DNA of 64,000 nt from Drosophila persimilis (GCF_003286085.1 NW_020825381.1:82014-146013); one strand, 5' to 3'; positions 10,379 through 21,989 are shown, counted from the first letter of the stretch. Translations and numbers: made by a program. The notes: generated from the letters alone by a model not told the origin.

Positions 10379-11649
10379 CGGCAGATCACAATCTGTGGTT
10401 ATATGGACCATTATTTCTGCACGGATCTCGAGACAACTGGACGAAGGCACCCAACATAGAACCCAGCAATCTTGAGAGAAAAGCTAAACATATAAGCTTG
10501 CCAATCACACCCAGTGCACTTGGGGATGAATTATATACTTGCAGACATAGCAACATCGTTTCACAAACTGCAACGCATTGTGGCATATATGTTATGCTTC
10601 TGCTACAAAACCAACAGAAGAAGCATCATCCACAGCTGTGTTAGATGCACCAAGGCTAGGCCAAAGCTGATGCACCAGATCATGGGCAATCTCCCAGCAC
10701 AACGAGTCACGCAAGCACGCCCGTTTCTTAATGCAGGCGTTGACTACTGTGGACCAATCTCGATCCACCATAAGATCCGAGGCAAAAGACCAGATAAGGC
10801 GTACATCGCCGTGTTCTGCTGCTTTTCCACAAAGGCAGTACACCTGGAGCTGGTAAGCGACCTGACCACAGATGCATTCTTGGCCGCCCTGCGTCGATTC
10901 TTAAGCAGACGTGGGAAGTGCCAAATTATTCATTGCGACAATGCAACGAACTTTGTGGGTGCAAACAATCAGCTTAAAGAATTAGAAGACTCTATATTCA
11001 GCTCTAAGGCAAGTGCTCTGATCACGAATCATTGCCACAAAAAACAAGTGGATTTTAAATTCATTCCTCTCAGGGCTCCATAGTTTGGCGCCCTCTGGAA
11101 AGCGGCGGTAAAATCAGCAAAAAAGGTGTTGATAACAACCACCAACACAGCCTCATTGACATTTGCAGAACTAAACACAGTGATAATCGAAATTGAAGCA
11201 ATTCTCAATTCTCGACTCATCACTCCAATGTCAAATGATCCCACTGATACAACAGCGCTCACCCCAGGACACTTCTTGATTGGTGAACCATTGACAACGC
11301 CTCCTGACGTCAATGCTGATCATCAAGGAAGAACATTGGTCAAGCGCTGGGAATTGGTATCGCGCCTAAAGCATTCATTCTGGAAACAATGGTCTACAGA
11401 ATACCTCCAAGAATTGCAAGCTCGGCATAAATGGAATCCTTCAGGTGATTATTAGTTTTGGTTAAGGAAGACAACCTTCCTGTAATGAAGTGGCCAATGG
11501 GTCGCATCATTAAGACATATCCTGGACAGGACAACCACGTACGAGTGGTTGACGTTAAGACAGCATCTGGCGTATACAAGCGCCCGATCACTCGTCTAGA
11601 TCACCGCTCTTTCCAGAAGATGTGGCAATCAAACGTTCCCACAACGTGA
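10379..11649 (+). pseudogene. roo-like integrase (broken, catalytic Glu replaced)
   Basis: The linker (LWLYGPLFLHG) is followed by a damaged HHCC zone and CVRCTKARPKLMHQIMGNLP (10639). The DDE core has the first Asp in AGVDYCGPI (about 10740) and the second in HCDNATNFVG (about 10940). The position of the catalytic Glu reads FGALWKAAVKS (about 11083-11115), where BEL/Pao integrases have FGGLWEAAVKS: Glu has become Lys, one codon change. A TAG follows the motif RAP near 11083, and another stop lies at 11453-11455. The C-terminal domain (11458-11649) keeps LPVMKWPMGRI. Confidence 0.8.
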
Positions 11650-11763
11650 TCAGTGACACCACGGAGATTGATGAGCCACCCACACAGCGAACAACAAAAT
11701 TGTCACCTATATTAACATCAACATTATGTAACATGTAACTCCATAGTTCAACACTTTCAACAT

Positions 11764-13308
11764 GTGCATAACGAGCTACAAGCAGGAAGCGTTTTAATGA
11801 AAACTTCTCGAAAACGCAGATCGCCGCTGGACATCATAGGAAATGTAGCAATAAGTCTTTTTGGTGTTCTCGACGCAAAATACGCAGAAGAGATGACTCA
11901 AGTAATTGAGAAAGTGAAAACCAATGAAGACTTTCTACTACATCTCCTCCAAAACCAAACATCAATTGTCGACGCGACAATAAACGTAGTCAGAAAAGAC
12001 AAAGTAACAACTGATAATCGCCTAAAAATTTTGGAACAGCATATGGCTAATATCAACCGAGAAAGAGGTTCATATCACAGCGATCATCTGACTCAAGCGT
12101 ACTTAGGACTAATAGCACAATTAACCCTGCTCACAACAACTCTCCAATGAATGCAGTCCGACATATCTGATGTCCTAATTGGTATTCATCATCGGAGAAT
12201 AAGCTCCACGCTGGTGTATCCCGAGCAACTAATAGACCAACTAGACCAGATACGGGATCATTTGCCACAAGATCAAATGCTGCCGGTCACAACGAAGGAG
12301 GTGATTCAACTATACAGAATCATGCGAGCCGAAGGAACCCCGACTGCAAAACACGTCATCTTCAAGCTGACGCTACCGCTGGTCTCAACAGCTCAGCTCG
12401 AAGTCTTCAGCATCATCCCAATTCCGTTTTGGGATTCAACAAGCATGGAGTCTATTTGACCTCAGAACCACCATAATAACGGTGAACATCCACCGAGACC
12501 AGTTCATGGGCACTACCCAAGAGGAATTCCGACGTTGTCTTAAAGTACACAACGAGCAGTTCATCTGCTTTGACCATCAGACGATCTTCAATGTGGACAA
12601 TCGCTGGGAGTTTCAACTGTTTAACAATAAAACAGAAACACTGTGTCAGGTAACACACACAAAGGCTGACACGGTGTGGCTAAAAACTCAGCATCCAAAT
12701 AAATGGATCTTCGCAACGCATTCTACAACTTAACTTCAAGCAGTATGCAACGGAGTTTCGTCAACCATAACACTGGAAGGAACTGGTCTACTCTCCATGT
12801 CCCCTGGTTGCACTGCTCGCAATACTAAAGTAAGCATCAGTACCTTCAGCACCACAATCAGCGAAGTAAAATCGACTTACACTCGGTTTGGTGACGTGAG
12901 CCCACCGGAGACATCACCCTCGCCACCAATGTGGCAACTGAAGAACCAGACATCAGACTTTCTTCAAGAACTTGATGATCTACGCCAGCAACTATCAATC
13001 ATCACGAGCTGCCACACCATCTCACCACCGTGCAACACCATCAACTCGCTGCTTACGCAACCCTAGCAATATTAATTTTATTGATCATTGCCTTCATTTT
13101 CCGGGAGAAGTATCAACTATGGAAACCAAGGCCATCAAATCCCGTTCCAGCCATGTCATCACCCCCCATACCCCTTGCGCGCCGGTTTGCCGTCCACTTG
13201 AGCGATGGTTCAACACCAGTTCAACGGCCGGGAGAATGTTCAGCCACAGACATGTATTTAATGAATATTAGGAATATACAGTTCAATCTCATACACAAAT
13301 ACTCATAA
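11764..13308 (+). pseudogene. roo-like envelope gene (F-protein type), broken
   Basis: The basic cleavage site SRKRRS (about 11815) is followed by a hydrophobic fusion-peptide-like segment with SLFGVLDA. That pairing is the hallmark of baculovirus F-type envelope proteins, to which the roo env belongs. A heptad-like region follows (VIEKVKTNEDFLLHLLQNQTS). A TGA at 12148-12150 stops the first ORF. The middle region continues in the same frame to 12459 and then in other frames. The membrane anchor (TLAILILLIIAFIF, about 13060-13100) and tail end near 13308, overlapping the LTR. At least three lesions make it non-functional. Confidence 0.7.
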
Positions 13309-13346
13309 ATAAAATTGTCCATGTCACTTCATGTGAATGAATATGA
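13238..13346 (+). repeat. Start of the roo-like 3' LTR
   Basis: TGTTCAGCCACAGACATG begins at 13238, right after the env membrane anchor region, where the 3' LTR of roo is expected. Only about 109 bp remain before DINE sequence. No polypurine tract is clear. Confidence 0.5.
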
Positions 13347-13973
13347 CGCCCTGTCTCTCTCTAACACATACGTAGCATAGGCGGCTTTGCTTAGAGTAAA
13401 ACATTAGCGCCTAGATCTCAGAGACTATAAAAGCTAGAGCAACCAAATTTGGTATCCACACTCCTAATATATCGGACCGAGACGAGTTTGTTTCAAAATT
13501 TCGCCACACCCCATTCCGCCCCCGCAAAGGGTGCAAATCTGGGGATATTCACAAATCTCAGGGACTATTAAGGCTAGAGTAACCAAATTTAGTATCCGCA
13601 CTTCTGTTAGATCTCCCTATAAAACGTATATCTCAAAATTTCGCCCCACCCCCTTCCGCCCCCACAAAGGACGAAAATCTGTTGCATCCACAATATTGAG
13701 GAAACGAGAAAACTGAAAACGCAGAATCATAGATAATGATCATATCTATCAGATTGCTGAATCTGGATCAGATCAGATCATTTTTATAGCCAAAGGAAAC
13801 AAATCAATTTGGAGTGGCTACGCAGCGCCTGACGTCACGCTCAGACTGATTTTCTGTCTCTCTCGCACGCACTCTTTGTAGTATCGTTTAATATTATCGG
13901 CGTCTGCCGGAGGAGAGCCGGGTATAACTGTAGAGTTGCGGTGTCCGCAGCAACTCACAACGTTCCCCCTCGT
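13347..13973 (+). mobile_element. DINE-1/INE-1-type Helitron-derived element, 5'-truncated
   Basis: Begins at GCCCTGTCTCTCTCTAACAC, a point in the middle of the family unit, and runs to the family 3' end: a hairpin GAGTTGCGG...CCGCAGCAACTC (13932-13955), then ACGTTCCCCCTCG. It carries the paired diverged internal modules seen in all copies (ACCAAATTTGGTATCCAC, then CGCCACACCCC). It encodes no protein. It joins directly to BEL/Pao gag sequence. Confidence 0.85.
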
Positions 13974-15130
13974 TTGAAGCTTAAGTCAACGGAATTATGC
14001 GAGAAAATGAAAAGGTTAGCTACTGCTTGGCAGAATGAGTCGTTGGACTGTGACTACTACATGCTCGTGGTAAAGCAAGAGCAAGTCGAGAAGTTGATCG
14101 GCAAATTTGAGATGTTTCACGGCGAGCTTGAGGAATTGGATCGAAGCGAAATTCACAGTGGTTTGTGTGACATTTTTGAGTCACTTGCAAGCTCGCTGAA
14201 GGCGGCGATTATGAGCGAAATGGCTAAGAGTAGCGGCCGCATGCCGTTTCATTCTACCTTGGCTGGAGGAAACACTACGGTTGATTTTGACGGCTCGCAA
14301 TTTCTACCTCACCGTAGACAAGTACCATCCCTGCCTCCTATACAATTGCCGACGTTTAGCGGCGGGTTTGCGAACTGGACGGACTTTTATTCAATGTTTG
14401 CCACCATCATCGACAGCCATCCGGACTTAACAAACATAGAAAAGCTCCAGAATTTGCGTTCATGTCTGCGGAATTCGGAAATCTCAGAAATCAGGAAATC
14501 TCAGATGGCAATTATGCTGTGGCATTAGATTTGTTGGAAAACAGATTCAGTAATCGGCGATTGGTTTTTCAGGCAGACATCAATGAGATCTTGGCGCTTC
14601 AGGCTGTGGAACCTGGGTCAGTGGTCATGCTTCGAGAGCTTTCAGACAAGTTAAATTCACATATGAGCGCACTCCAGGGTTTGGTCACCACTGAGCAGAT
14701 CGCAGGATGCATCATCGTGCAAGAGCTTCTCCGAAAACTGGATCCAGCGAGCCAAGAGAAGTGGGAGGAACGATTCAACGACCCCGCATTCGCCAACTTA
14801 ATTCCGTCGTGGGAATCTATGGCCTCGTTCTTGGAGCAGCGATGCAGATCATTGGAGACGATGAACTTTTCTATGGCAAGCTATGCGTTCAGCAATCAGG
14901 TGGGCAGAAGTAGAAAGCATAATAATTCTAGCTCCACATTGGTTACAACGAACCAAACCGTAGTACGCTGCGCGCTGAGCAACGATGGTGCTCACGAGGT
15001 CCAGCACTGTCAGAAGTTTACAGCGCTGTCCCCCACAAATCGCCATAAAGAAGCCAAGCGGCTTTCGTTGTGTATAAATTGTCTCAGAACAGGGCATCGA
15101 TTACTTCAGTGCACCTCGAGCAACTGTCGT
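13974..15130 (+). pseudogene. BEL/Pao gag (frameshifted)
   Basis: The N-terminal helical region is followed by the gag motif LPTFSGGFANWTDFYSMF at about 14350-14400, typical of BEL/Pao capsids. The first frame ends at 14528. The second starts upstream of that and continues (ALDLLENRFSNRRLVFQADI...) from about 14515, so a frameshift lies near 14500. Zinc knuckles follow near 15070-15120 (CINCLRTGHRLLQC). The true start codon has been lost with the 5' end. Confidence 0.8.
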
Positions 15131-15289
15131 AACCATACCATACCCTCCTTCATTTTGGTAGCCCTGAAGATACCGCAGTCCAAGGGAAATCAGCGCCGTA
15201 TACTCCATCTCAGTCTGCGCTGTCTGAGTCTACGCCGTCTGAGCATACCACTGAGCTCTCTACTTCAGCGGCTACCTCGTCTGCCCTTA

Positions 15290-17995
15290 TTGCCCAAGAT
15301 CTCAGGAATGGTGTTGTTCTACTTGCCACGGCCACGGTCTTAGTCAAAAATCGTTCCGGAGTTTTAGGATTCCGGCTCCCAGTTGCATCTAATAACTTCT
15401 CGTTTCGCGAATCAGTTTCAGCTTCGAAAAATGAAATCATCGACTGCAGTCTCGGGAATAGGCGACTGCAGCTTCGTCACGGATGGATTTTCGGTCAACG
15501 TTAGCCAGCACTCTCGCTCATCGGATTATTCAAATCTCATCACTGCCATTGTAGCCTCTAGCATAACCGAGCGACAGCCAAGCTTTGGAATTGACACTCA
15601 AAACTGGAACATTCCATCTAACATACCACTAGCTGATCCGGAGTTTTATAAGCCGCAGCGCGTCGATCTGCTAATTGGCGCAAGTCTGTTTTTCGAGCTC
15701 CTGTGTGTTGGTCAGGTCAAGCTACTGCCAGGACATGGGTCGTGTCTGGAAGTTGTTCGCGTTTAAAAGGTTCCTCGTTGATGATCTCTCGCGCTCGCTG
15801 CTGAGGATAATAGTCCAGAGGATCGGCTTGAGGTGCTTCTTCGGAGGTTTTGGGAGGTAGAAAATTGCATCGGACCAATAATAAAGTCTACCAAAGAAGA
15901 GCTAGATTGTGAAGCACACTTTGTGAAGCATTTCCGTCGACTACATAAAGGCGATTATTGTGTTCGGCTGCCAGCAAAATATAATTTGGATCTCCTTGGA
16001 GAATATTAATATTAATATCAAGCGCTTCGTAGATTCCTGACCCTTGAGAGAAAGTTAGATCGTCGCCCTGATGTTAAATCTCAGTATGCAGCATTTATAA
16101 AGGAGTACCTTGATTTAGGCCATATGACACATCTCGGACTAGCTGGTCCCGTAATTACTAAATCCAAAATCTTTCTCCAGCGTTTGTGCCAAGAGAAGTT
16201 GTCCTGGGAAGAAAGCCTTCCAGTCGCACTGAACACCGAGTGGCAGGAAATATGCACCAGTTTTGGTCAGATTCGTCGACTTGAATTTCCTCGGCGGGTA
16301 CTCGTTCCAGACTCTACGCTGGAAATTCACGGATTTTACGATGCCAGCATCGAGGCTTACGGTGCATGCATTTATGTGGTGTCCAAGGGTCAGCATTCCA
16401 GCAGTCACTTACTTTGTGCCAAATCTCGTGTGGCTCCTTTGAAAACACTTACAGTACCAAAGTTGGAGCCTTGTGGAGCGGAGTTGCTGGCTAGACTCAT
16501 ATCTGAGATAGCTGGAATGAATGTCTTCAAGGGAAGGTGTTACTGTTGGTGTGATTCTGCCGTTGCGTTCTCTTGGATTCGGGACGAGCCGTCCAGATTT
16601 AATATTTTTGTTGCAAATAGAGTGTCAACGATTCAGGAAATGACCGAAAAAATGGAATGGCGCTATGTTCCCACAGCTTTAAACCCAGCCGACATTCTGT
16701 CTCGAGGGGCTCATCCGACTGAGCTGAATGAGTCACCTCTTTGGGCTCATGGAAAAACTCTTCGTTGGATTTTGATGGCCGTCATCCAATCATCTTGCCC
16801 AGCAGCCATCCACTGACTCTTGCAATAATCTCCCATTTTCATGAGCGGAATCTGCACGCTGGTCCTCGAGCTTTGCTTGGACTAATTCGATCGCAATATT
16901 GGCCTATTGGGGGGAGGAAGACGGTAAACAAGGCAGTAAACAAGTGCGTAAGATGCTTTCGACTGAAGCCCAGGGTATTGGAGCATATTATGGCGGATCT
17001 TCCAAAGGAGCGGCTCGATGCTTCTCATGCCTTTGAGATCACAGGCGTGGACTTCTGTGGGCCGTTTTTCTACAAACCGGAGGCACGCAACAAGGCTCCA
17101 ATCAAGTGCTACGTCTGCGTCTTCATTTGTTTCGCTACCAAGGCTGTTCATCTGGAGCTTATAAAGGACTTATCCACAGTTGATTTTCTACATGGACTAA
17201 AGCGCTTCATATGTACCAGACGAAAGCCGCGGCAAATTTGGTCAGACAACGCAACCAATTTTGTCGGCGCTAAGAATGAGCTGATGGAATTAAAGCGCCT
17301 GGTCCTCAGCGATGACCATCAGAAGGCGCTGCTGGATTTTTGCTTGGTCGAGGCTATAGACTGGCATTTCATACCTCCGCGCTCCCCTCATTTTGGTGGT
17401 CTATGGGAGGCTGCAGTGAAGACGGCCAAGTACCACTTTTACCTTGCGATAGGCAACTCGGTTCTTGGATTTGACGAGCTGCGGACGCTGTTGTGCCACA
17501 TCACGGCAGTGATTATTTCAAGACCTTTAGTTTCAATTTCAGAGAGCCCTGCCGATCTAGATGTTCTAACTCCAGCGCATTTCTTGAATGGTGGCCCTCC
17601 TGATTCGTTCGCTGAGCCTGACGTCACGCAGCTAAACTTCGATCGCCTGGACGGCTGGCAGCGCGTTTCGAGCCTGCAGCAGCTCTTTTGGTCCCGGTGG
17701 AAGGAGGAGTACATAACTTCACTGCAGCAGCGCTCAAAGTGGCGCACTGCGAAGCCTAGTTTAGCTGTCGCAGATTTGGTTCTTGTCAAGGATGAGAATC
17801 TTCCTCCATGAAGTGGCCACTGGCGAGAGTGGTCGAGCTTTTGCCTGGACGAGATGGCGTTTCCCGAGTTGCTGTGCTGAAGACGTCATCTAGAATCACC
17901 AAGCGCGCCGTCAACAAGCTGTGCGTGCTGCCCCTTAAAGATGCTGTTGAAAGTCAGGCTTCCAACGGGGGGATTATGTCGGGTCAAGCAGCTTA
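15290..17995 (+). pseudogene. BEL/Pao pol lacking the RT core: protease, RNase H, integrase
   Basis: The protease motif DSGSQ is at 15370-15384, one base out of frame with the upstream reading. The RT fingers begin near 15900. At 16124-16150 the pre-RT motif GHM joins directly to LGLAGPVITKSK, which normally lies after the whole RT palm, so roughly 1 kb including the YxDD box is absent. RNase H (HGFYDASIEAYGA, about 16327-16365) and integrase follow. Integrase (16741-17811) keeps all three catalytic residues: Asp in ITGVDFCGPF, Asp in WSDNATNFVGA and Glu in PHFGGLWEAAVK. A stop near 17809 separates the C-terminal tail (MKWPLARVVELLPGRDG). Confidence 0.8.
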
Positions 17996-18340
17996 AATAT
18001 TTTAAAATATTGCCAGTGGTGCGGCCCAAAGGAAATGCATTTTGGTGTTGTCGTTTCCAATGCCCCCACTGCAAAGCGGAATTCTTTCGTCTCCTTATGT
18101 CCCAATCTCTCGTACTCGGCTTAACAGCGTCCCCGACCAGCTCGGGCTATCACACGCTCAGTTGTTAAAAACGCTTAAACGCTGGCTGCTAAGAGGGTAG
18201 ATATATATGTATAAAGGCTACTAAAGTAATAAGGATAATATGTTCAAATAAGCTGCAATTAAGATTAAGTATGTATATAAAAATATCATGATGAAAGATC
18301 TTATTAGACTAGGGTCAACTAATTATAAAGAGTATATTCA
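17977..18340 (+). repeat. Putative 3' LTR of the BEL/Pao element
   Basis: After the integrase tail, a G-run (CGGGGGGATTA) resembling a polypurine tract is followed by TGTCGGGTCAAG at 17977. A TATA-like TGTATAAAGG is near 18208. No second LTR is available for comparison, so the right end is a guess. Confidence 0.35.
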
Positions 18341-19228
18341 GGAATAATGGTAATTACTTTACACAAATAGAAATATATTCGAAAGGTTTTCAGTTTAAAT
18401 GCAAAAACAAGGGACGGATGGTTGCATCTTTAAAGTGCACAGCAATTGCTTGTGGGGTAATCCCAATCATAAGGTCGGTTGTCGATAGATTCGGAATTGC
18501 AGAAAGTTACATTGCTTGCGAAAGAGCAGAACAAAACAAACACGTGAACAATTGGATTGGTCAGCGTTACAGTACGGAGGGGAAGTTTACGGTCGAGGCA
18601 TGGAATCTTTAATGTTGCTTCGACTTGCGTAAAATTTTGAATTCACATATAGCAGACGTTCACAGGTTATTTAACTTTTAATGTTAATCCTAGGGTCAGT
18701 ACAATAGTGGGGTTCCAAAGTATTAGGCTAATATGACGAAATGGATGAGCATAGCCATCATGATCGAGACACCGAATGACTTCATCAGCAACGCAAACAG
18801 TATAACGGCACCGGTAATTGTCTTCTCCTTTAGCGTTACTGTTCGTATGCGGGCGGCGTAAGCGATGTAGCAATGACGAAAGTCACTGAAGAGGGAATAG
18901 TCAATTTCACACATATGTACATATGTATGTCACTGCACGCGTAGATATAAGCCCATCGACCGTGTAGACCGAGAAAGGCTGTATGTGTGTGGACCCACGC
19001 CGGTACACGCTGCGGTAAATACAGTGATGTTCACATGTATGCAGACGCCACGCCGAAAGAAGATTTGGGGTCGAAGACGGCTAACACATACAGTAGTCGA
19101 TCGGTACGATGGGTACTTATATGTGTGGCAAGGTGACGAGACGGTAGTGGGTACGGCTTACTGCACTACGACCGGCGTGTCGTACGGTATTACGTACGGC
19201 CAAAGCTATGGTTAGATTTTTAAGAAAA
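18341..19228. other. Unassigned sequence, no recognisable gene
   Basis: AT-rich DNA with a few short ORFs. A minus-strand ORF at 18723-18914 (63 codons) has a hydrophobic half (AVILFALLMKS, then AMLIHFVILA), but I recognise no family and no second exon. A short (ACAT/ATGT)n tract lies at 18909-18930. The block is bounded on the right by a DINE end. Confidence 0.4.
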
Positions 19229-20108
19229 AACGAGGGGGAACGATACTAAGTCAGTATGGCTCTCCTCCGGCAGACGCCGCTAATATTAAACGACACGACG
19301 AAGAGTGCGTGCGAGAGAGACAGAAAATCAGTCTGAACGTGACGTCGGGCGCTGCGTAGCCACTGCAAATTGATTTCTTGCTTTTGGATACAAAAATGAT
19401 CCGATCTGATTCAGATTCAGCAATCTGATAGATATGATCATTATCTATGATTCTGCGTTTTCAGTTTTCTCGTTTCCTCAATATTGTGGATGCAACAGAT
19501 TTTCGTCCTTTATGGGAGCGGAAGGGGGTGGGGCGAAATTTTGAGATAAAGGTTTTATAGGGAGATCTAACAGAAGTGCGGATACTAAATTTGGTTACTC
19601 TAGCTTTAATAGTCCCTGAGATTTGTGAATATCCCCAGATTTCCATTCTTTGCGGGGGCGGAAGGGGGTGTGGCGAAATTTTGAAACAAACTCGTCTCGG
19701 TCCGATATATTAGGAGTGTGGATACCAAATTTGGTTTCTCTAGCTTTTATAGTCTCTGAGATCTAGGCGCTAATGTTTTACTCTAAGCAAAGCCGCCTAT
19801 GCTACGTATGTGTTAGAGAGAGACAGGGCGAGAAAAAATGAAATTGTTTTCTTGATGCTGGCTATAATAATAATACGATCCAATTCAGATTCTGCAGTCT
19901 GAAAGATATGGACATTCTCTACGATTCTGCGTTTTTGGTTATATCGTATCTTTAAAAATGTGGATGCCACAGATTTTCGTGCTTTGTGGGGGCGGAAGTG
20001 GGCGGGGCGAAGTTTTGAAATATTTTTGTAGCAGTGACATATCACAGAAGTCTGGATCCAAAACATCGGCGCTGAAGGGGACGGACAGACGGACGGACGG
20101 AGGGACGG
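19229..20108 (-). mobile_element. DINE element (minus), with terminal hairpin deleted
   Basis: Starts with the family 3' end in reverse (CGAGGGGGAACG, 19231) but jumps straight to ATACTAAGTCAGTATGGC. The roughly 40 bp holding the GAGTTGCGG hairpin and its spacer are missing. It runs through the internal modules to the (GGAC)n microsatellite at 20078-20108, where it meets another DINE in the opposite direction. The 5' terminal part is absent. Confidence 0.8.
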
Positions 20109-20419
20109 ACGGCACACCCCCTTCCGCCACCGCAAAGGATGAAAATCTGGGGTATCCACAAATCTCAGAGACTATTAAGGCTAGAGTAACCAAATTTAGT
20201 ATCCGCACTCCTGTTAGATCTCACTATAAAACGTATATCTCGAAATTTCGCCCCACCCCCTTCCGCCCCCACAAAGGACGAAAGTCTGTTGCATCCACAA
20301 TATTGCACATTCGAGAAAACTAAAAACACACAATTAAAGAAAATAACCATATCTATCAGATTGCTGAATCTGAATCAGATCGGATCATTTTTGTAGCCAA
20401 AAGCAAGAAATCAATTTGC
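20109..20419 (+). mobile_element. DINE fragment (plus), fused head-on to the preceding copy
   Basis: Starts at CACACCCCCTTCCGCC, in the middle of the family unit, directly after the (GGAC)n run of the minus-strand copy. It runs to CAATTTGCA, where the last 190 bp or so of the family are missing and LINE sequence begins. The fusion point falls in a microsatellite. Confidence 0.75.
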
Positions 20420-21020
20420 ATTTTCTGCCTCGTTATGCGTTTGCGGTATCCTATGGCGCTCTTCTAGATGTTTTTTGAAAGCTTCAGCCTTTTCCATTGT
20501 TGGGTATATTTGCTTTATTACGCTTATTGCCTCTAGCTGTCTATTGAATTGGTTCTCCTTACAGTTTTTGATCGCCTTTCTCAGCTTGTTTGTGAGCATA
20601 TTGTAGTGTCTCTTTGCTTCAGTTGTCCTTAGTATTAGATATACTCGTCTCGCCTCTTTCTTTTTGTCAAGCATTTGCATAGTCACTTTGTCAAGTTGTA
20701 GTGTCCAACATTGGAATCGCTTGTCTTTTGGTTTTGATGTTTGTTCCGTTGCCAGATTTTATTTCTGTATTTAAGTGTATATTTTGGTTTAGATGATTTT
20801 GGAATTTCTTTACGTCAGCACCTCTAGGCATTAGTGGCATGCTAGTGGTTAATGCAATTTTAATTGCTCAGACGTTAACTCCGTCGTTTTTGAGATCACG
20901 GCTTCCCCGTTTTGTAAGCCGCTCGTTATGCCAAAATCTATTGCAGATAGAGTCCTGCGTCCACCATATGGGTAGTGGGTGGCACGGCCCGTGGCCACTA
21001 TATTATGCCGGTTCTTTGAT
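20420..21020 (-). pseudogene. LINE ORF2 fragment (endonuclease end to RT linker), U1
   Basis: Minus-strand reading includes HNIVATGRATHYPYGGRR, ELTSE and the lysine-rich linker KKKEARRVYLILRTTEAK. It is the same fragment as at 33645-34371 but with two deletions (57 bp at 20753, and another near 20840). See the U5 copy for the domain description. Confidence 0.65.
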
Positions 21021-21107
21021 TGGAAGGCCTCATATAGGCGCTGTGAGGGAGCGTACGCTCCACCCACATCGCGATCACGGCGGACGCCACTGGCTTTTCA
21101 GAACCAA

Positions 21108-21400
21108 ACCCAACAACAACGACGCAGCAACGGCCAAAGGATGGCGAGGGAAACACCGAGAACCAAAACCCAACAACAACGACACAGCAGCAGCCAAAAC
21201 GAGAGAGGAATACACCAAGGACCGAAAACCAACGGCATCGACGCAGCAACAGCGAGGAATACACCGAGAAAGCAGAAACCCAACTACAACGACGCAGCAG
21301 CAGCCAAAGACGGTGAGGAATACACCAAGAAGAAAAACCCAACGACAACAAAGCAGCGGAAGCCAAAGAGAGAGAGGAATACACCAAGAGCCGAAACGGT
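21108..21400 (+). repeat. Degenerate 60-bp tandem repeats (U1; repeated in every unit)
   Basis: Five blocks of 50-60 bp each begin ACCCAAC or ACCAACG, then (AAC)n GACGCAGCA, and end near GAGGAATACACC. In one plus-strand frame they read as 17-20-residue repeats (TQQQRRS..., RGIHQGPK). This frame stays open for about 200 codons in all copies (20979-21584, 24315-24920, 27669-28274, 30937-31617, 46411-47025, 49462-50241; minus 43024-43875). Openness may only reflect the repeat composition and recent copying. I do not call a gene. Confidence 0.7.
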
Positions 21401-21989
21401 AGCCAACAGCATCAATTCAGCGACGGCCGGAGACGAGAAGCGCCGAAAAGATATGCCGCCAGCGTCGAAGCGCCGAAACGGTAAGCCCACAGCAGCAGCG
21501 GCGGAAGAGAAACGCGGAAAACCAAAACCGAGTAACGACGCGCCAGCAGCGAAAAGAGAGACAAAAGTCACCGGCGCAGCGTAGGTGCCGAACGACGGCG
21601 CCATCCCTCTGCCGCCGTGGGAATGACGACGCTGACCGCCCACGCTGACGCTGGATCGGGAGAGTTCTGAGGCTGGAGGAAAAAACGTGGAAAAAAGATT
21701 CGATTGGGAGCAGTCGTAGGAGTCGGACGTGTTCGCGGAAAAATTCGAGTGGCTTGGAGAAAGTAAAACACGTGGCGGCCCAGATCCACGCCAACGCTAT
21801 CAGTGACACGGGGAAGCTCCTGCATCGACGCTGCGCTTACGGGGAGAAGACCCTGCATCGATACTACACTTACGGAGAGGAGATCCTGCATCTACGTTCT
21901 GGACGTAGACGTTCTGGACGTTACACACATCCACTTTCACCACAAATCTAATATACCCCAATAGTCATTTTGAGTATCGGGTATAAAAA

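Larger units (their letters stand above)
10376..13346 (+). mobile_element. roo-like BEL/Pao element, 3' half (integrase, envelope, LTR start)
   Basis: Begins abruptly in the RNase H-integrase linker and continues through integrase, an env gene and the first 109 bp of an LTR (TGTTCAGCCACAGACATG, 13238). A DINE element cuts it at 13346. A BEL/Pao integrase followed by an F-protein-type env with a downstream LTR starting TGTTCA fits roo of Drosophila. Gag, protease and RT are missing, so this is a dead fragment. Confidence 0.75.
13974..18340 (+). mobile_element. BEL/Pao retrotransposon with internal RT deletion
   Basis: Gag, protease, RNase H and integrase are present in BEL/Pao order, followed by a putative 3' LTR start at 17977. 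The 5' LTR and the start of gag are replaced by the DINE ending at 13973. The core of RT is deleted near 16135. The element is flanked on both sides by DINE copies in opposite orientation (13347-13973 and 19229-20108). The right boundary is uncertain. Confidence 0.8.

Noticed and set aside
13347..20108. The two opposite DINEs around the BEL/Pao element as terminal inverted repeats of one large transposon
   Set aside because: Their lengths and break points differ, neither end shows a matching target duplication and the BEL/Pao element has its own putative LTR.
21098..21809. Cys/Val/Phe-rich minus ORFs over the 60-bp repeats, seeming to have membrane segments
   Set aside because: They are the antisense of (CAACAACAACGACG) repeats; hydrophobicity comes from the composition (GTTGTTG).
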